Both the position numbers and the translations under genes were made by a program. The notes beneath the pieces were generated by a model. It searched no databases, was not told the origin of the DNA, and was given only the letters and a program-made list of their open reading frames with translations. A DNA stretch of 64,000 nucleotides from Glaciimonas sp. CA11.2 (GTDB lineage: Bacteria; Pseudomonadota; Gammaproteobacteria; Burkholderiales; Burkholderiaceae_D), in NCBI RefSeq assembly GCF_034314045.1, contig NZ_JAVIWL010000001.1:2170001-2234000 (forward strand), given 5' to 3'. Shown here piece after piece: positions 39,302 to 49,321 of this stretch. Positions within the stretch are counted from its first letter, which is position 1. Each line of letters starts with the position of its first letter.

Positions 39302-39325
39302 TAATCCTTTAATCCTTTAATCCTT
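39302..39325 (-). repeat. Three tandem AAGGATTA units at the thioesterase ribosome site
   Basis: The 8-bp unit AAGGATTA is repeated exactly three times, ending 5 bases before the ATG. Each copy contains AAGGA; the nearest is at normal spacing (8 bases). Copy-number change by slippage would alter spacing of upstream copies but keep one in place. Confidence 0.85.
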
Positions 39326-39381
39326 AAGGGCTACAATAGTAGCTTGGCCTTCAGCATAAACTATTCCACAAGATTCTATCC

Positions 39382-41253
39382 ATGCGTCGTTACTCTACTC
39401 CCTCTACAGATGCCTCCAATCTAGCGTCTGCGCCCGCTTCTAAACGGAGCGACTGGTCCACGTTAAAAACGTTGATACCCTATTTGTGGACTTATAAATG
39501 GCGCGTTTCGCTAGCGCTATTATTTTTGGTCGGTGCAAAAATGGCAAACGTTGGGGTTCCACTGGTCCTTAAGCGACTGGTCGATAGCATGACGATTACG
39601 GCATTGCATCCGCAGGCCATGCTGGTTTTGCCGCTGGGTATATTGGCAGCATATGGCGCGTTGCGACTGAGCACAACCTTATTTACCGAGTTGCGCGAAT
39701 TTGTATTTGCGCGGGTCACGCAACGTGCAGTGCGGACCATTGCGCTGCAAGTGTTCAGGCATTTACATGCGCTATCGCTGCGATTTCATTTGAATCGACA
39801 AACCGGCGGTATGACGCGCGACATTGAACGTGGTACCCGCGGTATATCGTCTCTGGTTTCGTACACTTTATTTAGTATTTTGCCGACGCTGGTTGAGATC
39901 ACGCTGGTGCTGAGTTATCTGGCTATTCATTACGATATCTGGTTCACGGTTATCACCGGCGGCGCATTGGTTATCTATATTACTTTCACCGTTGTGGTGA
40001 CTGAATGGCGTACCCACTTTCGGCGCACCATGAATGCGCTCGACTCGAAAGCCAATACCAAAGCGATCGACTCTTTAATCAATTATGAAACCGTCAAATA
40101 TTTTGGCAACGAGGCCTATGAAGCCAAGCGCTACGATGATGGCTTGAGTGAGTACGAAACCGCTGCGGTGAAATCGCAAACCTCATTATCGCTGCTCAAT
40201 ACGGGACAGTCTCTGATCATCGCCATCGCGGTGACGTTGATTCTGTGGCGCGCAACCCAAGGGGTCATCGACGGTAAGATGACATTGGGTGATTTGGTAT
40301 TGGTCAATTCGTTCATGATCCAGTTATATATTCCGCTCAATTTTTTGGGTGTTATTTATCGTGAAATCAAACAAAGCCTGGCCGATATGGAGCGCTTGTT
40401 TTCGCTACTTGATGAGAACCGCGAGATTGCCGATGCGCCGGATGCCATGCCGCTATTCACCACCGGTGCGCAAGTCCATTTTTCACATGTCGATTTTAGC
40501 TATGAAAGCAATCGCCAAATTCTGTTTGACGTCGACTTTACGATCCTTGCCGGCACGACTACTGCAGTGGTCGGGCATAGCGGTTCAGGCAAGTCGACGC
40601 TATCGCGTTTGCTGTTTCGTTTTTACGATATCAACGAGGGGAAAATTACGATCGATGGGCAAGATATCCGCGCTATTACGCAAACGTCTTTACGTCAGGC
40701 GATCGGCATTGTGCCGCAAGACACCGTGTTATTTAATGACACTATCGAATACAACATTGCTTACGGTATGCCGAGTGCCAGCAAAGCACAAATAATAGCG
40801 GTGGCGAAAGCGGCGCATATTCATGATTTTATTGAATCGCTTCCAGATGGCTATGCGTCCATGGTCGGCGAGCGGGGATTAAAATTATCGGGCGGAGAAA
40901 AGCAACGTGTGGCGATCGCGCGTACCTTGCTAAAAGATCCGGCGCTATTAATTTTTGATGAGGCGACTTCTGCCCTCGACTCTAAATCCGAGCAGGCAAT
41001 CCAGACGCAATTAAAAGAAATTGCAAAAAACCGAACCACGCTGGTGATTGCGCATCGTTTGTCGACGATCGCCGATGCCGAGCAAATTCTGGTGCTGGAC
41101 CACGGGCGCATCATCGAACGCGGCACGCATAGTCAATTGTTGGCGACGGATGGCGCTTACGCACAAATGTGGGCGCGCCAGCAAGCTAATCCTGAAGAGG
41201 CTTCGCCAGCATCGTCACCGTCTGTTCCCCAGATGCCGCTTGCAGAAGTCTGA
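39382..41253 (+). CDS. Atm1/HMT1-type ABC exporter
   Basis: 623 aa, fused membrane domain plus ATPase. Six predicted helices (about residues 35-310) with the RAVRTIALQVFRHLHALSLRFHLNRQTGG signature region of the ABCB7/Atm1 group and NYETVKYFGNEAYE. ATPase: Walker A GHSGSGKST near 400, Q-loop IVPQDTVLFND, signature LSGGEKQRVAIARTLL, Walker B LLIFDEATSALD. Atm1-like exporters move glutathione-linked sulfur or metal species across the inner membrane. Monocistronic. Confidence 0.9.
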   Translation: MRRYSTPSTDASNLASAPASKRSDWSTLKTLIPYLWTYKWRVSLALLFLVGAKMANVGVPLVLKRLVDSMTITALHPQAMLVLPLGILAAYGALRLSTTLFTELREFVFARVTQRAVRTIALQVFRHLHALSLRFHLNRQTGGMTRDIERGTRGISSLVSYTLFSILPTLVEITLVLSYLAIHYDIWFTVITGGALVIYITFTVVVTEWRTHFRRTMNALDSKANTKAIDSLINYETVKYFGNEAYEAKRYDDGLSEYETAAVKSQTSLSLLNTGQSLIIAIAVTLILWRATQGVIDGKMTLGDLVLVNSFMIQLYIPLNFLGVIYREIKQSLADMERLFSLLDENREIADAPDAMPLFTTGAQVHFSHVDFSYESNRQILFDVDFTILAGTTTAVVGHSGSGKSTLSRLLFRFYDINEGKITIDGQDIRAITQTSLRQAIGIVPQDTVLFNDTIEYNIAYGMPSASKAQIIAVAKAAHIHDFIESLPDGYASMVGERGLKLSGGEKQRVAIARTLLKDPALLIFDEATSALDSKSEQAIQTQLKEIAKNRTTLVIAHRLSTIADAEQILVLDHGRIIERGTHSQLLATDGAYAQMWARQQANPEEASPASSPSVPQMPLAEV

Positions 41254-41473
41254 TGGCGTTTGTGTTCAGCTGAATGTGTGATTTTCAGTCGTAAAGGGGC
41301 TAACCAAAGAGGGTTGGTCGACGTAATCGACTGACTTGCTGAACATTGAAATTAACCGATCTGATACGGTTAGTGCACTTAAAGTCAGCATTGAACTATT
41401 TTTGTCCCGCATTTGATATTTTTTTGCACGGTGAGGGACCCTTCCAAGACCGACTTCGCGTTACGATAGGGGA

Positions 41474-42463
41474 ATGGAAAGCAAATGGTTAGAAGACTTT
41501 ATTTCGTTGGCCGAAACGCATAGTTTCAGTCGTTCTGCAGAGCTGCGTCATGTCACACAGCCTGCGTTTTCGCGCAGAATACAATCGCTGGAGGCCTGGC
41601 TTGGCGCAGATTTGATTGATCGCACGTCGTACCCGACGCGGTTAACGCCATCCGGCGAAGTTTTTTACGAGCAAGCGATGGAAATGCTCGGGCAGATTAA
41701 CAATGCGCGAGCGCTCATGCGCGGCAAGCGCCCGACCGGATTAAATACCGTTGATTTTGCCGTCCCGCACACGTTGTCATTAACGTATATGCCGCGCTGG
41801 ATTCGCTTGCTTGAGACGGATTTCGGTGCGCTCACTACCCGTTTAATTGCACTCAATGTCCACGATGCGGTCATGACAATGGTCGATGGTGGTTGCGATT
41901 TGTTGTTGTGTTATCACCATCCGCGTCAACCGGTGCAACTCGACTCCGGTCGTTATGACATGCTCACGTTAGGTAGTGAAGTGCTGCGTGCTTATGCCCA
42001 ATGCAACAAAACTGGAGTACCCGATTATTTATTCCCCGGTAGTAGTGACACGCCTTTGCCTTTTTTGTCCTATACCAGTAACGCCTATCTCGGACGAATG
42101 GTGGAATTGATTTTGGCCGACGCCAAGAAGCCACTACATCTGGATAAGCGCTATGAAACGGATATGGCGGAAGGCTTAAAAATGATGGCGCTCGAAGGGC
42201 ATGGGGTCGCCTTTCTGCCAGAGTCCGCTGTGACGCGGGAAGTCAAACTTAAGCAGTTGGCGCGCGTGGACGATGGCGCAACTGAGTGGGAGGCAACCAT
42301 GGAAATTCGCTTATATCGTGAACGCCCAACTGCGCAACGCCCCGGCAAACCTGTGGTGGCGCGGCTTTGGTTTTACTTATTACAGAAGCAAGAGTTGAAG
42401 ATGCCAGCGCGCAAAACGAGTGAATTGACCAATACGGTAAAAGCAAAGAAAAAAGCAAAGTAA
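41474..42463 (+). CDS. LysR-family regulator
   Basis: 329 aa. N-terminal winged helix (WLEDFISLAETHSFSRSAELRHVTQPAFSRRIQSLE) and a substrate-binding domain. It has a Lys-rich C-terminal tail (TVKAKKKAK) encoded in an A-rich tract that goes on for ~70 bases past the stop codon. It lies upstream of, and in the same direction as, gdhA; a role in glutamate metabolism is possible. AGGGGA just before the ATG. Confidence 0.88.
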   Translation: MESKWLEDFISLAETHSFSRSAELRHVTQPAFSRRIQSLEAWLGADLIDRTSYPTRLTPSGEVFYEQAMEMLGQINNARALMRGKRPTGLNTVDFAVPHTLSLTYMPRWIRLLETDFGALTTRLIALNVHDAVMTMVDGGCDLLLCYHHPRQPVQLDSGRYDMLTLGSEVLRAYAQCNKTGVPDYLFPGSSDTPLPFLSYTSNAYLGRMVELILADAKKPLHLDKRYETDMAEGLKMMALEGHGVAFLPESAVTREVKLKQLARVDDGATEWEATMEIRLYRERPTAQRPGKPVVARLWFYLLQKQELKMPARKTSELTNTVKAKKKAK

Positions 42464-42724
42464 AAAACCAAGAAAAACGAAGAAAAAGCAAACCAAAAAA
42501 GTAAAGTAGCAAGATGCATTTTAAGTGAGCACGTGGTCCGGAAAACAGTCGATCAGGCCGATTTAATCGTATCCATGCAAAAAATGCATAATGGCATGCA
42601 TACAAAGCATTGGAATTGAGGCACCCCAATGTTTTACGATTCGCTGCGAGATTAATAGGGCTGTTTTGTGCGCCTTACCTCACCTTATTTGCACCTCATT
42701 GCAACCTACGGAGCGCGTTCTAAA

Positions 42725-44011
42725 ATGTCTATTCAGCATGAAGTTCCTTCTTATTTGTCGACACATGGCATTGGTCCATGGGGCGATTACCTTGAACAAA
42801 TCGATCGTGTAACGCCTTATTTGGGCTCGTTAGCGCGTTGGGTCGAAACCATGAAGCGGCCAAAGCGTATTCTGATCGTTGATGTACCGATCGAACGCGA
42901 CAACGGCACCATTGCCCACTTCGAAGGTTATCGCGTACAGCACAATACTTCACGCGGCCCAGGAAAAGGCGGGGTGCGTTTTCATCAGGACGTAACCTTG
43001 TCGGAAGTAATGGCATTATCCGCATGGATGACTGTTAAAAATGCCGCCGTCAACGTTCCGTACGGTGGCGCAAAAGGCGGTATTCGCGTCGATCCCAAGA
43101 CCCTTTCGCCAGGAGAGTTACAGCGCATGACGCGCCGTTACACTAGCGAAATAAACATCATCATCGGTCCCAATAAAGATATTCCCGCCCCGGACGTTAA
43201 CACTAACGAACAGATCATGGCGTGGATGATGGACACCTATTCGATGAATCAGGGTAGCACCGCCTCCGGTGTCGTCACTGGAAAACCAATTTCCCTCGGC
43301 GGCAGTCTGGGACGGCGTGAAGCCACCGGCCGAGGAGTATTCGTGGTCGGCTGCGAAGCCGCCTCTAAGCGCGGCCTGGATATCAAAGGCGCGCGTGTTG
43401 CGGTGCAAGGATTCGGTAACGTCGGTGGCATCGCCGCACGCCTGTTTTCTGAGGCTGGCGCTAAGGTCGTCGCTGTCCAGGATCATATGAGCACCATCGT
43501 GCGTGATAGCGGTCTGGATGTCGTGGCATTGCAAGATTACGTCACTAAAACCGGCAGCGTTGCTGGATTTCAAGGCGGTGAAGAGATTGCCGACCGTGCA
43601 CTCTTTTGGGCGACCGATTGTGATATTTTGATTCCTGCTGCGCTTGAACAGCAAATCAACGTTGATACTGCTCACACTATTCGTGCCAAGATCATTTTGG
43701 AAGGTGCAAATGGACCTACTACACCTGCGGCTGACGATATTTTGCACGACAAGGGTGTATTGATCGTACCGGATGTTATCGCCAATGCGGGCGGTGTGAC
43801 CGTGAGTTATTTTGAATGGGTGCAGGATTTTTCCAGCTTCTTTTGGACGGAAGATGAAATCAACTTGCGCCTGACCCGGATCATGCGAGAGGCCTTCACC
43901 TCGGTGTGGCAACTGGCAGAGGAGAAGAAAGTATCGTTACGAACAGCGGCATTTATTATGGCGTGCACCCGTGTTTTGCAAGCGCGTGAAATGCGTGGCT
44001 TGTATCCTTGA
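42725..44011 (+). CDS. gdhA: Glutamate dehydrogenase (Glu/Leu/Phe/Val family)
   Basis: 428 aa. It interconverts glutamate and 2-oxoglutarate plus ammonia. Seen: [28 protein letters not shown] with the catalytic-site Lys, [13 protein letters not shown], and the Rossmann motif [17 protein letters not shown]. Length and motifs fit the hexameric NAD-type enzymes. Start [11 protein letters not shown] at 42725 with GGAG ~11 bases upstream. It precedes a glutamate/aspartate-type ABC transporter, so uptake and oxidation of acidic amino acids are probably linked. Confidence 0.92.
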   Translation: MSIQHEVPSYLSTHGIGPWGDYLEQIDRVTPYLGSLARWVETMKRPKRILIVDVPIERDNGTIAHFEGYRVQHNTSRGPGKGGVRFHQDVTLSEVMALSAWMTVKNAAVNVPYGGAKGGIRVDPKTLSPGELQRMTRRYTSEINIIIGPNKDIPAPDVNTNEQIMAWMMDTYSMNQGSTASGVVTGKPISLGGSLGRREATGRGVFVVGCEAASKRGLDIKGARVAVQGFGNVGGIAARLFSEAGAKVVAVQDHMSTIVRDSGLDVVALQDYVTKTGSVAGFQGGEEIADRALFWATDCDILIPAALEQQINVDTAHTIRAKIILEGANGPTTPAADDILHDKGVLIVPDVIANAGGVTVSYFEWVQDFSSFFWTEDEINLRLTRIMREAFTSVWQLAEEKKVSLRTAAFIMACTRVLQAREMRGLYP

Positions 44012-44274
44012 TTAAGGATACGCTATAGTCGTCTATTTTTTGCGTGCATCATTTTGGGTCGTTGTCAGGCAGGCAATTGATGCCGGAAGGGTTTGGAGTT
44101 TGGATAGTGCCGAATTTTGGCACTGTCTGCTACTCACATCGGGCTGGGATGAAGCCATTAGCCGACTTAGACAACCAATCGGACACCGCCATCGACGAAT
44201 GTTGCCGCTGGCTTGAATCTTGCGTCACAATCGAGAATGCGGTTTTAGCGCATCTTTTAAGGGAAAGTGTAGTT

Positions 44275-45225
44275 ATGATGGAAGGCAAGGCCAACACTGG
44301 CGTTATACAAAAAGATCGCATTGTCGGGTCGGGTCCTATAAAGTATTTAGCATTGATGCTCAGCGGATTTCTCATCAGCACGGCGTCCATCAGCGCACAT
44401 GCTGACATATTAGACAAGATTCGTGACACCAAAACGATTACGATCGCCTATCGTGATGCCTCATTACCATTTTCTTTTCTTGATCAGAATAAGAAGCCAA
44501 TTGGTTATTCCATCGATATATGTTTGAAAATCGCGGAAGCGGTTAAGCAAAAATTAAAATTATCACAATTAACAATCGCTTATGTCCCGGTGACATCGGC
44601 GTTACGTATCTCGACAATCGAGTCCGGCAAAGCAGACCTTGAGTGTGGGTCAACAACGAATACGCCAGAGAGACGTCAGCATGTCGCATTCACGATTGCG
44701 CATTTTATCGCTGGGGTACGAATGGTTGTGAATACTGATTCAGGTATAAAAAACTGGCCGGATTTGCGCAACAAGAAGGTTGCCTCGACTAAGGGAACGA
44801 CGAGTGTGAAAACCTTGAGTGATCGCGGTCAGGTACGGTCACTTAATATCGTTTTATTGGAAGGGCGCGAGCACGATGATTCATTTCGTATGGTTGAGGA
44901 CAAAAAGGTTGATGCATTTGTGATGGATGATGTGCTGCTGTATGGCTTGCGCGCGGCATCAAAAAATCCAGCTGCTTACCAAGTGGTTGGCGATGCGCTG
45001 AGTACCGAGCCTTACGCGATTATGTTACCCAAAGATGATCCTGCTTTTAAAGCATTAGTTGATCTTGAAATGGCGCGGTTGATTCAGGATGGCGACTTAA
45101 ATAAACTCTATCAAAAATGGTTTCTTAATCCGATAACTGCAAAAAATAATATAAATCTGAATATGCCGATGGGTTATTTGCTTAAAGAGTCGCTACGTTT
45201 TCCATCGGATCAGGTTGGCAATTAA
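44275..45225 (+). CDS. Amino-acid ABC transporter binding protein (GltI paralogue)
   Basis: 316 aa. Signal peptide after a 25-residue hydrophilic lead (LALMLSGFLISTASISAHA), then a periplasmic type II binding protein: ITIAYRDASLPFSFLDQNKKPIGYSIDIC, YVPVTSALRISTIESGKADLECGSTTNT. It is clearly homologous along its length to the next gene (GltI-like) but divergent, and lacks the downstream terminator-permease arrangement of its own. AAGGGAAAG before ATG 44275. The frame continues upstream to 44044 but without signal features. Probably captures a related amino acid for the same permease (inference). Confidence 0.85.
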   Translation: MMEGKANTGVIQKDRIVGSGPIKYLALMLSGFLISTASISAHADILDKIRDTKTITIAYRDASLPFSFLDQNKKPIGYSIDICLKIAEAVKQKLKLSQLTIAYVPVTSALRISTIESGKADLECGSTTNTPERRQHVAFTIAHFIAGVRMVVNTDSGIKNWPDLRNKKVASTKGTTSVKTLSDRGQVRSLNIVLLEGREHDDSFRMVEDKKVDAFVMDDVLLYGLRAASKNPAAYQVVGDALSTEPYAIMLPKDDPAFKALVDLEMARLIQDGDLNKLYQKWFLNPITAKNNINLNMPMGYLLKESLRFPSDQVGN

Positions 45226-45419
45226 TCTCGATTAGCGATGATATTTTTTGTAAAATGTCAGTTCACTGCCGTTAACAATAGTGCGAAAGCAGGACAGCGT
45301 AGTAGTCGAAATAAGTAAAAGACTTATTTTTTATATCGCGTTGGTAGCAGGGCAGATAAAGTTTTTCTGCTGCGGTGTTGATTTTGTTAAACTAAACAAT
45401 TATTTTCCGGGGAGTCGTT

Positions 45420-46367
45420 ATGAAGGTATCAAAGTTAATCGTTGCGTTAATCAGTATTGGTGTGATTGCTGGCGCAGCCCAAGCTCAAGAACTGACCGGT
45501 ACGCTTAAAAAAATCAAGGATACTGGCACCATTACGCTGGGTGTTCGCGATTCCTCAATTCCATTTTCATACCTTGACGATAAGCAGTCGTATCAGGGTT
45601 ATTCAATCGATTTGTGTATGAAGGCAGCCACTGCCATTCAAAAACAACTGGGTATGACTGCGCTAAATGTCAAGATGGTACCCGTCACGTCCGCGACACG
45701 TATTCCGTTGATCTCAAATGGCGCAATTGATTTGTCCTGCGACTCCGCTACCAACAATCTGGAACGTCAGAAGGTTGTATCCTTTGCGCCAACAATGTTT
45801 GTCACAGCAAATCGTTTGTTGGCTAAAAAAACCTCTAACATCACTAAACTTGATGATTTGAAGGGCAAGACGATCGTGTCGACTTCCGGAACTTCTAACC
45901 TGAAGCAAATCACCGAATTGAATGGTGAGCGCAAATTGGGTATGAATATTTTGGCGGCTAAAGATCATGCCGAAGCTTTCCTGATGGTCGAGACAGGTCG
46001 CGCGGTTGCCTTCGCAATGGATGATATTTTGTTGTCATCGTTAGCTGCTAGTTCAAAGGCGCCAAAAGACTATTCGATCACGACTGAAGCATTGTCAGTT
46101 GAGCCATACGGCATCATTGAGCGTTCAGGCGATTTGCCATTCAAAAAGGCAGTCGATACAGCGTTGACCAACGTGTATAAATCAGGCGAAATCAACAAGA
46201 TCTACGCGAAGTGGTTCTTGGCGGCGATTCCACCAAAGGGAATCACGCTAAATATCCCGATGAGCCCAGAGCTGAAGGCGGCGTTTGCCAAACCAACAGA
46301 TTCGGGTGATCCAGCGACTTATGCTGCAGTACCGGAAGCGCAAAAAGAATCTTCCAAGAAAAAATAA
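45420..46367 (+). CDS. gltI: Glutamate/aspartate ABC transporter binding protein
   Basis: 315 aa. Signal peptide MKVSKLIVALISIGVIAG ending AAQAQ, then the SBP_bac_3 fold: ITLGVRDSSIPFSYLDDKQSYQGYSIDLC, MVPVTSATRIPLISNGAIDLSC, and EPYGII. Binds acidic amino acids in the periplasm in the GltI family. Followed by a hairpin at 46387 and then the permease-ATPase genes, the usual layout in which the binding protein is made in excess. Confidence 0.9.
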   Translation: MKVSKLIVALISIGVIAGAAQAQELTGTLKKIKDTGTITLGVRDSSIPFSYLDDKQSYQGYSIDLCMKAATAIQKQLGMTALNVKMVPVTSATRIPLISNGAIDLSCDSATNNLERQKVVSFAPTMFVTANRLLAKKTSNITKLDDLKGKTIVSTSGTSNLKQITELNGERKLGMNILAAKDHAEAFLMVETGRAVAFAMDDILLSSLAASSKAPKDYSITTEALSVEPYGIIERSGDLPFKKAVDTALTNVYKSGEINKIYAKWFLAAIPPKGITLNIPMSPELKAAFAKPTDSGDPATYAAVPEAQKESSKKK

Positions 46368-46386
46368 GATGCGGGCATCTTAAACA

Positions 46387-46416
46387 AAAAGGGGGGCGAA
46401 AGCCTCCCGTTTTATT
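46387..46416 (+). terminator. Attenuating terminator between gltI and gltJ
   Basis: GGGGGGC-GAAA-GCCTCCC stem with one G-U, flanked by A-run and TTTTATTT. Probably partial, letting some read-through to the membrane genes. Confidence 0.75.
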
Positions 46417-46562
46417 TCCGATGTAAAAGTTGCTGTGATGCACAAATTTTTTTTTTAGTCCCAGCACTGTCATTGGTAATAATCACTAGCAGTCAGTCGA
46501 GCTGAATTAACGGTATGGAAGTGGATAGATTTTTTCGTCTGATAAGGCGAAAGAGAGTAGCG

Positions 46563-46578
46563 GCATAGCTAGCTATGC
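46563..46578. repeat. Perfect 16-bp palindrome upstream of gltJ
   Basis: GCATAGCTAGCTATGC is a perfect inverted repeat without spacer, about 90 bases before the gltJ start. It could be an operator or part of a separate promoter for the membrane genes. Nothing else is recognised in 46417-46669. Confidence 0.5.
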
Positions 46579-46669
46579 AATGACGAACAACTAAGCGGCC
46601 GAAAAAAGACGCCATTTATAACCGTCAAATTTGGCTGGACTGACTACTAGTGTAATAGAGGGACTCAAT

Positions 46670-47422
46670 ATGCATTACAACTGGAATTGGAACATTTTCT
46701 GGCAAATGTCTCCCGATGGTGTCAGCACCTATATGGAAACGTTGCTGGCAGGGCTGAAATGGACGCTAGCGCTGTCCGCTTTGGCGTGGATTATGGCGCT
46801 TGTGATTGGTACTGTCGTCGGTACGATCCGCACGATGCCGAATAAATGGGCCGTGCGCATAGCCAATGGTTATGTTGAATTATTCCGTAATATTCCATTG
46901 CTGGTACAAATGTTCCTGTGGTATTACGTGATGCCCGAACTGGTTCCGGCCGGACTCGGCAATTGGCTTAAAAGTTTGCCGAATGCATCGTTCATCACCG
47001 CGTTTCTCGCGCTGGGATTTTTTACTTCGTCCCGCGTCGCCGTACAAGTTTCTGCAGGGATTCATGCATTGCCACGCGGCCAAAAGCTCGCTGGCACAGC
47101 ACTTGGATTGACACTTCCACAAACTTATCGGTTTGTGCTGTTGCCAATGGCTTTCCGAATTATCGTACCAGCGCTTACCAATGAATTTGCCGCGATCATC
47201 AAGAACAGTTCGGTGGCATTGACTATTGGTCTGGTTGAGCTGACTGCCGCCACCTATTCGATGCGCGAATTCACTTTTCAGACTTTTGAATCGCTGACTG
47301 GTGCAACGGTCATCTACATCATCATCTCTAGCTTAGCGTTGTTGTTAGCGCGGTTTTTGGAGAAAAAAACAGCGGTACCGGGTTTTATTACCTCCGGCAG
47401 CGCTAGCACGGGAGGTCATTGA
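46670..47422 (+). CDS. gltJ: Glutamate/aspartate ABC transporter permease GltJ
   Basis: 250 aa inner-membrane permease (HisM type) with about five helices; YVELFRNIPLLVQMFLWYYVMPEL and the EAA loop SAGIHALPRGQKLAGTALGLTLPQTYRFVLLPMAFRII. Start MHYNWNWNIFWQ at 46670 with GAGGG upstream. Stop is followed by gltK after 2 bases. Confidence 0.93.
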   Translation: MHYNWNWNIFWQMSPDGVSTYMETLLAGLKWTLALSALAWIMALVIGTVVGTIRTMPNKWAVRIANGYVELFRNIPLLVQMFLWYYVMPELVPAGLGNWLKSLPNASFITAFLALGFFTSSRVAVQVSAGIHALPRGQKLAGTALGLTLPQTYRFVLLPMAFRIIVPALTNEFAAIIKNSSVALTIGLVELTAATYSMREFTFQTFESLTGATVIYIIISSLALLLARFLEKKTAVPGFITSGSASTGGH

Positions 47423-47424
47423 TC

Positions 47425-48120
47425 ATGTTTGCGAATTTTGACTTTAATGTGATCGAACGGTCGTGGGTATATCTCTTTACGACTGGTATGAAATTTACGT
47501 TGATGCTGACCATTTCGGCGATGATTGGCGGTATTTTCTTCGGTACTATTTTGGCGATGATGCGTTTATCGCACAGCAAAACGATCTCGTTCATTGCAAC
47601 CAGCTACGTTAACCTGATTCGTTCTGTGCCTTTGGTGCTGGTGATTTTCTGGTTCTACTTCCTGATGCCGTTCATTGGCGCCTGGATTACCGGCGCTTCA
47701 CAACCGATTCAAGTCGACGCATTTTCATCCGCACTCGTGACCTTCATCTTATTCGAAGCGGCGTATTACTGCGAAATCATGCGATCCGGTATACAGTCGA
47801 TTCCACGCGGTCAGGTGTCAGCAGGTTATGCACTGGGTATGAACTATTGGCAGATGATGGGCAACGTTGTTTTGCCCCAAGCTTTCCGCAACATGATTCC
47901 GATCCTGTTCACGCAAACGATCGTATTATTCCAGGATGTTTCATTGGTGTATGTATTGGGATCAGTGCCCGAGTTTGTCACCGTGGCGTCAAAGATTGCC
48001 CAGCGTGATGGCCGTCTGGTGGAAATGTATCTGTTCGTGGCAGTAGTTTATTTCGTGATGAGTTTTGGCTTATCTACGCTGGTAAAGAAACTGCAGGAAA
48101 AAGTTGCGATTATTCGATAA
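47425..48120 (+). CDS. gltK: Glutamate/aspartate ABC transporter permease GltK
   Basis: 231 aa permease, partner of GltJ. RSVPLVLVIFWFYFLMPF and the EAA-type segment RSGIQSIPRGQVSAGYALGM. GGAGG (47411-47415) lies inside the end of gltJ, 9 bases before the ATG, so the two are coupled. Confidence 0.93.
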   Translation: MFANFDFNVIERSWVYLFTTGMKFTLMLTISAMIGGIFFGTILAMMRLSHSKTISFIATSYVNLIRSVPLVLVIFWFYFLMPFIGAWITGASQPIQVDAFSSALVTFILFEAAYYCEIMRSGIQSIPRGQVSAGYALGMNYWQMMGNVVLPQAFRNMIPILFTQTIVLFQDVSLVYVLGSVPEFVTVASKIAQRDGRLVEMYLFVAVVYFVMSFGLSTLVKKLQEKVAIIR

Positions 48121-48201
48121 CGTGCATCCGTTGTCGTTGCTTCGTAGCGCGGCAATAGAGAACACTTGCAAAACTGTATTCAGCAATTTGGAGAAAACTT
48201 C

Positions 48202-48927
48202 ATGATTAAACTTAATAACGTCAGTAAATGGTACGGTCAGTTTCAAGTACTGACCGATTGCACCACCAGCGTTGCCAAGGGCGATGTTGTTGTCGTTTGC
48301 GGTCCTTCCGGTTCCGGTAAGTCGACCCTCATCAAAACTGTTAACGGTCTTGAGCCTTTTCAAAAGGGTGACATCACCGTAGATGGTATTTCGGTGGGAA
48401 ATCCAAAAACAAATTTGTCAAAACTGCGCGCACGTATTGGCATGGTGTTTCAAAACTTCGAACTTTTTCCACATCTGTCGATTCGAGAAAATCTGACAAT
48501 CGGTCAAATCAAGGTGTTGGGTCGCAGCGTTAGTGAAGCGACTGAAAAGGGTTTGAAATATCTCGACCGCGTAGGTTTGAGCGCGCAAAAAGATAAATTT
48601 CCGGGCCAGTTGTCAGGTGGTCAGCAGCAACGTGTCGCCATCGCCCGCGCGTTGTCGATGGATCCGATTGCGATGTTATTCGATGAGCCGACTTCAGCAC
48701 TGGATCCTGAAATGATTAACGAAGTGCTCGACGTGATGGTTGGTCTGGCGCAAGAAGGCATGACCATGATGGTTGTGACGCATGAAATGGGTTTCGCCAA
48801 GAAAGTTGCGAACCGCGTCATTTTCATGGATCAGGGCCTGATTGTGGAAGACTGCAAAAAAGAAGAGTTTTTTGGTGCACCTCGCTCTGATCGTGCGCGT
48901 GACTTTTTGGCGAAAATTATCCATTAA
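48202..48927 (+). CDS. gltL: Glutamate/aspartate ABC transporter ATPase GltL
   Basis: 241 aa. Walker [11 protein letters not shown]-loop [12 protein letters not shown], signature [16 protein letters not shown], Walker [17 protein letters not shown]-loop [10 protein letters not shown]. Last gene of the transporter operon; GGAGAAAAC ribosome site. Terminator at 49057. Confidence 0.95.
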   Translation: MIKLNNVSKWYGQFQVLTDCTTSVAKGDVVVVCGPSGSGKSTLIKTVNGLEPFQKGDITVDGISVGNPKTNLSKLRARIGMVFQNFELFPHLSIRENLTIGQIKVLGRSVSEATEKGLKYLDRVGLSAQKDKFPGQLSGGQQQRVAIARALSMDPIAMLFDEPTSALDPEMINEVLDVMVGLAQEGMTMMVVTHEMGFAKKVANRVIFMDQGLIVEDCKKEEFFGAPRSDRARDFLAKIIH

Positions 48928-49056
48928 GCAAAAAGCGAGCGCTCATCAGATGCTTGTGAAGTGCTTGTTAAGCAGTCACACAACGTTGTTGAGCGCTTAC
49001 TACTCAATGCAGCGATATTTGTACAAATAGTAATTGCCACTAAGGTAACGTTAATA

Positions 49057-49091
49057 AAAGCCGCGTCAGGTTAAAGCTGAAGCGGCTTTTT
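49057..49091 (+). terminator. Terminator after gltL
   Basis: AAAGCCGC / GCGGCTTT stem with an inner TCAG / CTGA helix, then TTTTTC. Confidence 0.85.
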
Positions 49092-49321
49092 CATGCGGGC
49101 AATGGAAATATCACGTTGACCTGAGAATAAGGAGCAATGAAAAGCGAATAGCGAATAGTGAATGTATGAAGACTGGAATCATTCGTCTTTTATATCAAAA
49201 GGGACTTTTCTCCCTAAGTGGGACGACGAAGTGCGGCTTAGATTCGCTTGGAATGGTGGTGGATAAGTCGCTCATCGGTGTCGCTGCTGTAAAATACTCA
49301 CATTCCCCTAACGACGATGCC

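Noticed and set aside
44106..44124. AGTGCC-N7-GGCACT inverted repeat with a TGGCAC motif, considered as an NtrC or sigma-54 site
   Set aside because: Spacing to the next GC is 10 rather than 12 and the half-sites do not match NtrC; more likely a weak gdhA 3' hairpin without T-run.
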